Source: G963663495 sp963663495
GTDB taxonomy: Bacteria; Bacteroidota; Rhodothermia; Rhodothermales; Bin80
Assembly (NCBI GenBank): GCA_963663495.1
Contig: OY760427.1
Location: forward strand, 2,108,001 to 2,172,000
Reading direction: 5' to 3'
Length of the DNA: 64,000 bases
In this document: in pieces, positions 32,900 to 41,411 of the stretch
Layout of the letters: each line of letters opens with the position of its first letter
How positions within the stretch are numbered: position 1 is the stretch's first letter
Program-made: the position numbers and the translations under genes
Notes under the pieces: generated by a model
Database searches by the model: none
What the model saw: only the letters and a program-made list of their open reading frames with translations
Told to the model about the DNA's origin: nothing

Positions 32900-33375
32900 G
32901 CGGACTAATAGAGGTTGCCCGCATGAAACAACGCCTTGACGACACATTCAGTCGCGTCAGGAAGATTGAGTATGACCCCCAATTGCAATCGGATTTTGCA
33001 AAGTACCTGTGTGTACTAGTTTCGGGCTACATTGAAACTGCAATTAGCCAGCTTCTCCAAGAGCATGCCCGGAGGGCAGGTGCTCGGACATTACAGAACT
33101 TCGTGGAGAATAAAACGAGAAGGATCACCAATGCCAACGCGGATAAGATCGCCCAACTGATGGGGAGCTTTGACCCGAAGTGGCGAGAAGAAATAAGAGC
33201 TTATCTGAATGGCGAGAGATCACATGCCATAAACAGCATTATCGGGAATCGCCATCAGATTGCACACGGTCGTGATTCCGGCATTACGTACGCAAGTGTC
33301 CACCTATGGTATCAGCAGGCCAACCAACTGGTTGATCGCGTGGAGAAGATATGCTTGGAAGAAGGTGCTGCTTGA
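32896..33375 (+). CDS. HEPN-domain protein (RiboL-PSP-HEPN/MAE_28990-like), putative RNase effector
   Basis: This 159-residue all-helical protein ends with the HEPN catalytic-type motif R119-x4-H124 in IGNRHQIAHGR, diagnostic for HEPN ribonucleases that cleave tRNA or mRNA. A conserved LVSGYIETAISQLL helix precedes it. The start codon overlaps the DUF262 stop (ATGA), so the two are co-translated. DUF262-HEPN gene pairs occur in defence islands; the HEPN protein is the probable toxic effector. No signal peptide or membrane segment is present. Confidence 0.82.
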   Translation: MSGLIEVARMKQRLDDTFSRVRKIEYDPQLQSDFAKYLCVLVSGYIETAISQLLQEHARRAGARTLQNFVENKTRRITNANADKIAQLMGSFDPKWREEIRAYLNGERSHAINSIIGNRHQIAHGRDSGITYASVHLWYQQANQLVDRVEKICLEEGAA

Positions 33376-33484
33376 TTTTGTTGCTGGGGAAAGTGTTGTT
33401 AGCAATTGGGTCGGCTTAGTTTGCGTTTGGTATCTGCTCGGACAAGTACATGGTTGAGTCCTTCAATTGGAGTATGATAGATTG

Positions 33485-33645
33485 GGGAGTTGTATGGCTG
33501 AGTGCCACGCGTTTTCGCAGGCGTTACTTTTTGTGCTTTGGTGGTGCGGACAGGATGGCTTTCGCCAGTTCTTCCGGTATGGTAGGGATGGATTGTTGGA
33601 TATTGAGAATGTCGTTTGTTACGGGGCGGCCGGGGCGTTTCGTTT
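33485..33645 (+). mobile_element. solo end module of the IS1595/tnpB-type element
   Basis: Starts GGGAGTTGTATGGCTGAG and matches 10625-10786 for the full ~160 bp and the tnpB element ends for ~85 bp. It lies ~700 bp upstream of the IS1595 transposase remnant in the coordinate sense and may be the far end of that element. A small open frame inside it (MAECHAFSQALLFVLWW...) is conserved only because the DNA is repeated. Confidence 0.65.
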
Positions 33646-33928
33646 CCTGAATCTTGTTACCGGGCTTCGGGGATTTATCTATGCTCATGGTGTTATAGGC
33701 TATAGAGTAGCACTAATCCATTGGGGCAGAATACCGAAATGATTTCATGGCGGACATCTGCTTAGAGTAGGAGGCTGCATACATTGCGATCCAGTTTTCA
33801 CGACAGTCGATCAACTTCAGGACCGATTCCTTGGCTTATATCGGGACGCTCTTGACAATGCGGAAGTACTGGGCGGACCCCGGTACGGGCCACGAAGCGC
33901 ACCGGACGAACCCATGAGACGCGGGCCA

Positions 33929-34138
33929 TCAAGCACAGACATGGAAAAGCTGGCGTATAACGGCCTTGACCACCGGAATGGGTACGGCGTTGCCAGTAAG
34001 CCGTCTGACGGTCGTTATCGTACTGTCATCGTAGCGGTCGGGGAAGCCTTGCAGGCGCAGTATTGCGCGGCCCGTTAGTCTCCGTTCTCCGTCCACGAGC
34101 AAGTAGTGGTAGCCGGCGGATGCCCGGAGTGCGCATGA
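33929..34138 (-). pseudogene. DNA cytosine-5 methyltransferase, C-terminal fragment
   Basis: The minus-strand frame reads YHYLLVDGERRLTGRAILRL, QGFPDRYDDSTITTVRRL, then TGNAVPIPVVKAVIRQL. These are the conserved motifs IX and X (RxLTxREILRLQGFP and GNAVPVPV) of C5-DNA methyltransferases. A TAG stop precedes the fragment, so only the last ~65 residues remain. It lies next to the IS1595-family transposase remnant and could be a decayed passenger of that element or the remains of a restriction-modification gene. Confidence 0.75.
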
Positions 34139-34174
34139 CTACGGATGGCTTGATACATTACTGCTTACGTTTGG

Positions 34175-35129
34175 CTATGAAATGAGGGATTTGTACATGA
34201 GCCGTTTACCGACCAGTCCTTGAGCAATTATTGTCATTGGCTCCGCTGTGTCGTAGTCGCGTGCATTGTGTCGCCCTGCAAATTCGTTCACGTACCGCTG
34301 TAGGTGTTTCTTGCTCATGTGGTGGTACGTTCCGTAGCACCCACGCTTCAGCAAAGACCAGAAGCTCTCTACACCATTGGTGTGGACCTGCTCACGAACG
34401 TATTCGCCAACAGAGTGACGTACGTAGGCGTGGTTGTTGCGGCCCGGTATGTTGACGAGCCATCCGTATAGATCTGTGTCTTCCGAGACATGGGTATCCA
34501 CAAACGCATTGAGCGTCTGTCCGTCTATGTTTTCTACTACCTGGGCAGAAATGCTATTGGTGACACGATCACGGACTCCTACAACGGCTTTCTTACCTAC
34601 TGGCCCACGGCCTGCTTTCAGCTTCTTGCTGGCGTGCTTGTTCTTTTCCTTGCCACCGAAGTAGGCTTTGTCAACCTCTACCGGACCGGCAAATAGTGCA
34701 TGCTCTCCATTCCATGATTGTCGAATACGGTGGGCCAGATGCCACGCTGTAGTCTGGGTTATGCTGAGGTCACGATGCAGCTTCATGCTGGATACGCCCT
34801 TGATACTGGTAGTCATGATGTAAATGGCTAATGCCCATACGCTAGTATCCCAGTTTGGAGTCCTGCATTACAGTCCCTATGCGGACACTGAATCGTTTAC
34901 GGCAACTACGGCAACGATAAGGCATGCTAGGATGTTTGGCGCCAGACTGTACGTTCTTAGACGCACAGTGCGGGCAAACAGGAGTGTCGCCCCAACGCTT
35001 CATTGCGAACCATGCTTCGGCTGATGGGTCGTCTGGAAACATTTGGGTTAGCCTGATCAAGGACACTCCTTCACGATCAGCCCGCCCAGGGCCATTGGTG
35101 TTTCTGTTGTTTCTTTTCTTTGAAGGCAC
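34175..35129 (-). pseudogene. IS1595-family transposase, frameshifted
   Basis: The first part (35129-34842) encodes the N-terminal zinc ribbon (CPHCASKNVQSG ... YRCRSCRKRFSVRIGTVMQDSKLGY). The second (34816-34175) encodes the ISXO2-like DDE domain (GPVEVDKAYFGGKEKNKHA, VNTIDGQ-type block, HTNGVESFWSLLKRGCYGTYHHMSKKHL). They are joined by one frameshift near 34843, where GY is followed by TAG while VWALAIYIMTTSIKG continues in another frame. Together they would give a normal ~310-residue IS1595 protein. IS1595 elements generate 8-bp target duplications, the same size as those of the tnpB elements here. The DNA just before its start (35172-35222) matches internal end-module sequence of those elements. 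Confidence 0.88.
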
Positions 35130-35226
35130 TTAGATAGGTCATCAATCTATCGCGGGATGGTGCCCATTTTCGGTATAATCGGTTCCCGCTATTCGCGACC
35201 ACACTGCAAATTTTTCAACAATTTAA

Positions 35227-36683
35227 GGGAGTTATATGGCTGAATGCCACGCGTTTTCGCAGGCGTTACTTTTTGTGCTTTGGTGGTGTAGACAGGATGG
35301 CTTTCGCCAGTTTTTCATAATCGGTTCCCGCTTCTCACGAAAAACTGCAATTATTTCAAATAACTCAACACGTGGGTACTCATGCTATATAAGTTCCATA
35401 TATTAGGGAGTTATATACCACAGTGCCATGCCCGAAACGGTTAGTGCATACCGCAATATCACATACAGGCTGTTGCCCGGAAGTCGGGGTAACGCCAAGC
35501 AACTTGCTGGATTAGCGACTGCGTGTAGGTTTGTGTGGAATGCCATCCTCGCAGAGCAGAGCGAGGCGTACAAGAAGGCGAAAGAGGCTGGAGAAAAGCC
35601 GCCCTCGGTAAGCTTCTTCTCGCTGGGGAAGCGGTTCACGGCACTGCGCCGTACGGTCGAGTGGCTACCTGAATACTCCTTTGGTGTCGTTAGATACACA
35701 TTGAAATATCAGGCGGATGCATGGAAGGCATTCTTCAAGGAGGGTAAGAGAAGACCGAGATTCCATTCCAGACGTGGTAGTACGCCTTCGTTCACGATCC
35801 CGGATAACGTAAGGGTTCGGGATGGTAAGCTGTATATCCCGAAAGTGGGATATATGGTGCTCCGCAGGCGGGGAGGCAACCCGTACCCTGATGGTATACC
35901 CGTCAAAGCCACTGTAAAGAAGAACGCCGGCAAAGGGTATGTTGTGATCTGTACAAGATGGAGGCACCTGTAATAAAGGATACTGGCGGTGCTGTAGGCA
36001 TTGACCGTAATTGCGGGCAGGTCGCTATGGTCTCCACAGAGGGCGATACAAGCATTATCAGACAACCGGATACGAAGCGTCTTGATGCCAAGTTGAAGCG
36101 GCATCAGCGAAGACTGGCGAGACAGAAGAAAGGCTCCAACGGTCGTAACAGGCGGAAGCATAGAATCGCCCGCATACAGCGCAAGCGTGCTAACATCCTC
36201 AAGAATGCGAACCATCAGGCAAGTCGCAGTATTGCCGATTGCTCCTCAACGGTGATACTGGAGGACCTGAAGATCAAAGCGATGACACGTTCAGCTAAGG
36301 GGACGATGGAGAGCTTTGGCACAAACGTCAAACAGAAGTCTGGCCTCAACCGTGGAATACTGCGAACAGGTTGGGGCCAGCTGGATCAGATGCTGGGTTA
36401 TAAGTGCCGCAAGGTGATAAAGGTTACCGCTGCCTATAGCAGTCAGCGGTGTTCTGTGTGTGGGCACACAGAAGCGAGTAACCGTAAGACGCAGAGCAAA
36501 TTCACGTGCTATGTCCTGTGGACATTCGGATCATGCAGACCTGAATGCGGCTGCAAACATACTGGCCTCCGGGATTGGGGCTTCTGCACGGCGAGGGGCG
36601 TTCGGGTTACCGACCCCTATGACCCGTGAAATTGATACTAGTGCCTCACTGTGTACAGTTGGTCACTCACGTATATAATTCCC
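35227..36683 (+). mobile_element. tnpB element copy 3 (1457 bp), no target duplication
   Basis: The same ends (GGGAGTTATATGGC ... ATATAATTCCC) and same total length as copies 1 and 2, in opposite orientation. The immediate flanks (CAATTTAA and TTCCTTTA) do not match, which suggests recombination or a deletion after insertion. The upstream flank is the truncated 5' side of the IS1595 remnant. Confidence 0.8.
35428..36678 (+). pseudogene. tnpB: tnpB copy 3 with two compensating frameshifts
   Basis: Matches copies 1 and 2, but a one-base deletion near 35953 (CTGTACAAG for CTGCTACAAG) and a one-base insertion near 36510 (ACGTGCTATG for ACGTGTATG) shift the frame across the RuvC and into the zinc-ribbon coding region. 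Between the lesions the sequence continues in another frame from 35958. The original frame returns at the end (HADLNAAANILASG). Unless these are sequencing errors, the protein is inactive, though the element's guide-RNA region and ends are preserved. Confidence 0.88.
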
Positions 36684-36774
36684 TTCCTTTAAGGTGTGTA
36701 GGAGCTTGGTTTCTTACATCGTGTCGTCAGACACGCCCGGATCAAGTTGGTGAGCCAAAGAGCCTGTCGCTAAG

Positions 36775-36930
36775 ACTTTATGCCGCTTTTTTAACGGTAG
36801 CCTATGACGTCTCTCGTGAAGCCTTCCAATGATGTGGCAAGAGTTCACCATGCGTTCGGCAGGATATGTCGGAAGACTGCGTAGTACATCGGTAAGCCAT
36901 TCAAACGGGGTTACCTCCCGCAGCTTGCAT
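36775..36930 (-). pseudogene. degenerate IS66 tnpC 3' end
   Basis: This resembles the complement of the 3' end of IS66 tnpC at ~26030-26175 (for example CTTCCAATGATGTGGCAAGAGTTCACC and CGGAAGACTGCGTAGTACATCGGTAAGCC compared with the intact copy), with many substitutions. It is an old relic. Confidence 0.65.
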
Positions 36931-37106
36931 GTGTTAACTAAAATCTATACGGGCTGGGTAGCTTGAAGGAGATGCTGGTGGCCCTTAGTCCACGCATGCA
37001 AGACCGCAAGGTTCAGCGTACTTCAAAAAGTCAGCCCAGTGCATCTAGAACCGGCAGTTATATGCTGCGTAGTACCTCCGATCTGTTTCTGTAAGAGGAG
37101 GAGTTT

Positions 37107-38630
37107 ATGGAAGCCGCAACAACCAGTCGATCCCAGGATGTCCTGCCTCAGCTTGAGGTATCGGATTTTGGACCCATAGAACACGCTACAATTAATCTGC
37201 GACCGTTATCTGTTTTCATAGGTCCCAGCAACACGGGGAAGTCGTATTTGGCTGTTTTGTTGTATGCGTTGCACAGATATTTTGGCGATTCTCGGCGGCA
37301 TTGGTTTCCGAGAGTGCAGAGTATTTTCGACCATGCCGAGACATCGGCACTTGCTGATGATCCAGTCGCTGCCATTACTGAACTGATCAGCAAGCTATTC
37401 GAGCATGGGAAGAATAGAGAAGACCTTCTGCTTCCCGAATCTGTGGCAGATATCCTGACGACAGTGTTTCGCAACGCAATTGGTAGTGATTTAGGGAACG
37501 AAATCAGTCGATGCTTCGGCTTTGGCTATGCGGCACTTCGTCAAATGAATGGGGCACGGAGTCCGCGTCTAACGATACGTGCACAGCCTACCGGTGTGCA
37601 CGGCGCCATTGAGCATGTAGTGGATTTGGGACTTGATAACGTGGAGGTGGAGTCGAAGATTCGAGAGGGCATGCCCATGACGCTTTCGGGTAATCTGGCA
37701 AATGATTTGGTGCGTAGATGGCCATTTTGGACAATGTCTGGAGCGGATGAGCAACGAGCCCGAGTCTTTGCTCCACACTTCTTGGGACTATTAGCTGCAA
37801 AGCTGCAGCCGAGCATATATACACATTTCGGACACCCCGCGTACTATCTCCCTGCAGACAGAACCGGTATCATGCACGCCCATAGAGTGGTAGTAAGCGC
37901 AGTCCTGGGAAATGCTTCAATGGCTGGAATACGTCCTGCCAGTCAAATGCCGATGATGTCAGGAATTTTGGCTGATTTTCTGAAAACATTGATCAATCTG
38001 GATGAGCCCGCAGGCTTTGATGCACGCCGTTCAAGACCAAAAGAGATACTATATGTTTGCGAGGCTATAGAAGCAAGGATATTGAAAGGCTCGGTGCTTA
38101 TGGAGTCTTCGGACGTTATAAAGTATCCGCAATTTGCTTACAAGCCCAATGGATGGAAGAAGTCGCTGCCGCTCAAGAATGCGTCATCTATGGTTTCGGA
38201 GCTTGCTCCTGTGGTGCTCTACCTGCGTCACCAGGTTGAGAGAGATGAAGCATTGATTATTGAAGAGCCTGAATCCCACTTACATCCTGCGATGCAGGTC
38301 GAATTTACGCGGCAAATCGCGGCTCTGGTTAATGCAGGAGTTCAGGTAATAATTACTACCCATAGTGAGTGGGTATTGGAGGAGCTTGCCAATATCGTTA
38401 GGAAGTCGTCCGTGTCGCAATCTGCCCGGCGTGAGATTGGTGGCGGGAGTGTGGCGCTACGACGCAGGCAGGTGGGTGCTTGGCTGTTCAGTTTGTCTGG
38501 AGAATCTGGCGGATCACAGGTAACGCAAATAGACTTGGACGACTCAGGTTTGTATCCTTCCGGTTTTGATGATGTGGCAGCTGCACTGCACAACGACTGG
38601 GCTCAAATTTCTCGCAAGATTGGCCAATAA
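37107..38630 (+). CDS. AAA15/AAA21-type ATPase of a two-gene defence pair
   Basis: The 507-residue ATPase begins LEVSDFGPIEHATINLRPLS, typical of the DUF3696/AAA15 group, with Walker A GPSNTGKS (residues 39-46), a long coiled middle region, Walker B ALIIEEPESHLHP and the switch IITTHSEWVLEEL. A strong Shine-Dalgarno-like AAGAGGAGGAG lies 7 bases before the ATG, unusual for this genome. The nuclease-like gene follows after 2 bases. Such ATPase-nuclease pairs occur in anti-phage systems (for example Septu-like and OLD-like architectures), but I cannot match this pair to a named one. Confidence 0.85.
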   Translation: MEAATTSRSQDVLPQLEVSDFGPIEHATINLRPLSVFIGPSNTGKSYLAVLLYALHRYFGDSRRHWFPRVQSIFDHAETSALADDPVAAITELISKLFEHGKNREDLLLPESVADILTTVFRNAIGSDLGNEISRCFGFGYAALRQMNGARSPRLTIRAQPTGVHGAIEHVVDLGLDNVEVESKIREGMPMTLSGNLANDLVRRWPFWTMSGADEQRARVFAPHFLGLLAAKLQPSIYTHFGHPAYYLPADRTGIMHAHRVVVSAVLGNASMAGIRPASQMPMMSGILADFLKTLINLDEPAGFDARRSRPKEILYVCEAIEARILKGSVLMESSDVIKYPQFAYKPNGWKKSLPLKNASSMVSELAPVVLYLRHQVERDEALIIEEPESHLHPAMQVEFTRQIAALVNAGVQVIITTHSEWVLEELANIVRKSSVSQSARREIGGGSVALRRRQVGAWLFSLSGESGGSQVTQIDLDDSGLYPSGFDDVAAALHNDWAQISRKIGQ

Positions 38631-38632
38631 TT

Positions 38633-39097
38633 ATGGAGTCGTTAATTGACTTGGTTACAAAGAAAGCTCTGCCTGAATCTATCGTTACAGCCAGACTCAA
38701 AAGGAAGGGATGCTCCCTTAGCCTAGAGAGTGCACCTGAGCCGAACACAATTGTAGACTTGGACAAAGCGGGATTGCCTGGTGACCAATCACGCGCGGAT
38801 TTCTTGTTCGTCTCAGACCAATCGTCTGGCTGGGTTGTGCCCATAGAAATGAAGAAAGGTGCAGTAGGTAGTGTGCGAGATGTGGTTAAGCAGCTTCAGG
38901 CTAGCACGCAACTTGCAGAATGCTGGTTCTCTGGGGCAGGACCAGTCGACTTTCGGGCTGTCCTAGTCTCTGGCAGCCTGCCAAAAGCCGCAAACCGGGA
39001 ACTGAAAAAACCCGAAAACCAAGTGCGATACTGTGGCAAAAAGTGGCCTGTACAGAGAATCAGGTGTGGTAATCCATTAAAAAGTGCACTCGTTTAA
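38633..39097 (+). CDS. PD-(D/E)XK-like protein, partner of the AAA ATPase
   Basis: This 154-residue protein has a possible PD-(D/E)XK nuclease core: D56 in QSRADFLFV and E72-x-K74 in VVPIEMKKGAVGSV, with the expected hydrophobic strand spacing, followed by a DVVKQLQASTQLAECW helix. It starts two bases after the ATPase stop codon and is surely co-expressed with it. The family name is not known to me. It would serve as the nuclease effector of the pair if the fold assignment is right; alternatively it is a non-catalytic adaptor. Confidence 0.65.
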   Translation: MESLIDLVTKKALPESIVTARLKRKGCSLSLESAPEPNTIVDLDKAGLPGDQSRADFLFVSDQSSGWVVPIEMKKGAVGSVRDVVKQLQASTQLAECWFSGAGPVDFRAVLVSGSLPKAANRELKKPENQVRYCGKKWPVQRIRCGNPLKSALV

Positions 39098-39241
39098 TGG
39101 CCCAGCGCAACGGGGAGGGTCAAAGAAGGCTCATAGTTGCGACCCAATTGAGGACATGTCCAGTGGTATTTTCTGATGGGAAACGGTGCTCATTTTCGCA
39201 GGAATGAGCAACAGCCATAAGAGGTCACGCGAGGGTGGATT

Positions 39242-40474
39242 TCAGCTTCTACCCAAATTCTCAGCCACCCCGTGTCCGAAGGCGCTGCAGGATAGCAGCG
39301 TGGCATTCTCCATTAGCCGGTGGAAGTCATAGGTGACGCGACCTTCACTGATGGTTTTCTCCACCGCGGCAACCACGGCATCAGCCGCCTCAATCCAACC
39401 CATGTAACGCAGCATCATCTCTCCACTAAGCAGCAGCGAACTGGGATTAACCTTGTCCAAGCCTGCATACTTGGGTGCTGTGCCGTGCGTTGCCTCAAAT
39501 AGAGCCAGCCCACTGTCATAGTTGATGTTCGCCCCGGGGGCGATGCCAATGCCACCTACCTGGGCGGCAAGTGCATCGGAAATGTAATCACCGTTCAGGT
39601 TCATGGTCGCAATTACATCGTATTCCAGGGGGCGGGTCAGGATCTGCTGCAGGAATGCGTCCGCGATCACATCCTTAATAATGATGCGATGCCCATCAGG
39701 TAGCTCTAACGTGTGCCAAGGCCCGCCGTCCAACGGGGTTGCACCATACCGCTTGGCAGCCGTGGAATAACCCCAATCGCGGAAGCTGCCCTCCGTGAAC
39801 TTCATGATGTTGCCTTTGTGCACCAGCGTTACGCTGGATTTCCTTTCGGCTATGGCATAATCAATGGCGGCTCGAACGATGCGATCGGTTCCTTCATTGG
39901 AAATCGGCTTCAAGCCGATTCCGACAGACTCAGGGAAACGGATCTTTGCGTAGCGCTCCGGGAAGCTTTCCTGCAACCACTGCTTTATCTGAGTGGTCTC
40001 CGGCATTCCTTCCTGAAATTCAATGCCGGCGTAGATATCCTCTGAGTTTTCGCGGAAGATGATCATATCTACGCGCTCAGGATGCCTTACAGGGCTTGGA
40101 ACGCCCGCAAAATGTCGCGTCGGCCGAACGCAGGCATACAAGTCAAGCCGCTGGCGCAAGGCAACATTCAGGCTTCTGATTCCCCCACCGACCGGTGTCG
40201 TAAGCGGTCCCTTGATAGCGACGCGGAATTTACGGATGGCGTTTAACGTGTCATCCGGCAAGTACTCCCCGCATGTCTTGAGCGCTTTATCGCCTGCAAA
40301 AATCTCCTGCCAGTGGATCTTTCTCGATTGTCCATACGCGTAGGCTACAGCCCTGTCTAAAACGTAGCTGGTGGCTTTCCATATATCGGGTCCGATACCA
40401 TCACCCTCGATGTAAGGGATTATGGGTTGGTCAGGTACGTTTAGGTGTTCTCCTTCAGACGTAATTTGTTGCAT
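39242..40474 (-). CDS. icd: isocitrate dehydrogenase (NADP)
   Basis: This 410-residue TCA-cycle enzyme oxidises isocitrate to 2-oxoglutarate with NADP. The substrate loop TTPVGGGIRSLNVALRQRLD, the conserved RENSEDIYAGIEF, the Mg-binding DxxxxD region in FLQQILTRPLEYDVIATMNLNGDYISDALAAQ and the C-terminal nucleotide-binding ATHGTAPKYAG are all present. Length is that of bacterial homodimeric Icd (about 415 residues). It is the first housekeeping gene after the defence island and is transcribed towards it. No operon partner is evident; the GT2 gene 58 bases upstream is on the same strand and may be co-transcribed. Confidence 0.95.
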   Translation of the reverse strand: MQQITSEGEHLNVPDQPIIPYIEGDGIGPDIWKATSYVLDRAVAYAYGQSRKIHWQEIFAGDKALKTCGEYLPDDTLNAIRKFRVAIKGPLTTPVGGGIRSLNVALRQRLDLYACVRPTRHFAGVPSPVRHPERVDMIIFRENSEDIYAGIEFQEGMPETTQIKQWLQESFPERYAKIRFPESVGIGLKPISNEGTDRIVRAAIDYAIAERKSSVTLVHKGNIMKFTEGSFRDWGYSTAAKRYGATPLDGGPWHTLELPDGHRIIIKDVIADAFLQQILTRPLEYDVIATMNLNGDYISDALAAQVGGIGIAPGANINYDSGLALFEATHGTAPKYAGLDKVNPSSLLLSGEMMLRYMGWIEAADAVVAAVEKTISEGRVTYDFHRLMENATLLSCSAFGHGVAENLGRS

Positions 40475-40532
40475 GGGTACGAGCTTTTCTTGTTGGGCCC
40501 TAAAGATGCGGCAACCGCTCAGAAGTAGCCAA

Positions 40533-41264
40533 TCAAAGGTTTCCGAATATTGCGCGTAATCGCAGTTCCCAAACCTTGAATGCAGCTTCCCAGACGATGG
40601 CGCGGTTCATTTTTGAGCGGCCCTCCGTTCGTTCGGTAAAGATTATGGGTACTTCTGTCAGTTTGCACCCTTGTTTCCAGGTGCGGTATTTCATTTCCAC
40701 CTGGAATGAATAGCCATTGGACCGGATGCGATTGAAGTCCAGTTGCTCCAGCACCCTTCGGTGATAGCAGACAAAGCCAGCGGTTACATCTTGCACTGGC
40801 AGTCCTGTCACCAGGCGCGTATACACTCCAGCACCGTAGGACAGCATCAGCCGCGTTAGCGGCCAATCTATTACACGCACACCGCCCACGTATCGGGAGC
40901 CAATGGCGAGATCAGCGCCACTGTGTTCCACGGCGGCCATAAGGCGGGGTATATCGTCGGGGTTGTGCGACAGATCAGCATCCATTTCGCAGACAAACGT
41001 GTAGTCTCGTTCAAGAGCATACCGAAATCCATGCAGGTACGCAGTTCCTAGCCCCAGCTTCCCGCTTCTCTCTGCCAACGCCAGACGCCGGCCATATATT
41101 TCTTGCAGCCGGCAAATCTCCGATGCAGTACCGTCGGGGGAATTATCATCTACGACCAAAATATCGATGTCACCCGGCTGCGCCATCACTTGGGCGATGG
41201 CCTCAGCAATGTTTTCAATTTCATTGTATGTAGGGATAATCACCAAGGCCGAAGGACATGCCAT
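40533..41264 (-). CDS. polyprenol-phosphate mannosyltransferase-like GT2 glycosyltransferase
   Basis: This 243-residue GT2 enzyme of the dolichol-phosphate-mannose synthase type transfers a sugar from a nucleotide donor to polyprenyl phosphate at the membrane. Motifs are VIIPTYNEIENIAEAI, VVDDNSPDGTA, the catalytic EMDADLSHNPDDIP and a QVEMKYRTWKQGCKLTEVPI FTERTEGRSKM segment conserved in bacterial Dpm1-like enzymes. It lacks the C-terminal membrane helices seen in some homologues. It precedes icd on the same strand and is divergent from the pyruvate dehydrogenase operon. Confidence 0.88.
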   Translation of the reverse strand: MACPSALVIIPTYNEIENIAEAIAQVMAQPGDIDILVVDDNSPDGTASEICRLQEIYGRRLALAERSGKLGLGTAYLHGFRYALERDYTFVCEMDADLSHNPDDIPRLMAAVEHSGADLAIGSRYVGGVRVIDWPLTRLMLSYGAGVYTRLVTGLPVQDVTAGFVCYHRRVLEQLDFNRIRSNGYSFQVEMKYRTWKQGCKLTEVPIIFTERTEGRSKMNRAIVWEAAFKVWELRLRAIFGNL

Positions 41265-41411
41265 ATTCTTACCCTAAGGGGATGGTAACGGTTTTGCTAT
41301 GATTGGTAGGGGGTACAAACACCTGCAGCGTAGGATAGGGTTCACTCGGGGCGGATCCAAGCAGGGTGTAATCCGTTGTTTCGGGCCGGCGACAGAATTG
41401 ACTTGGCATAT

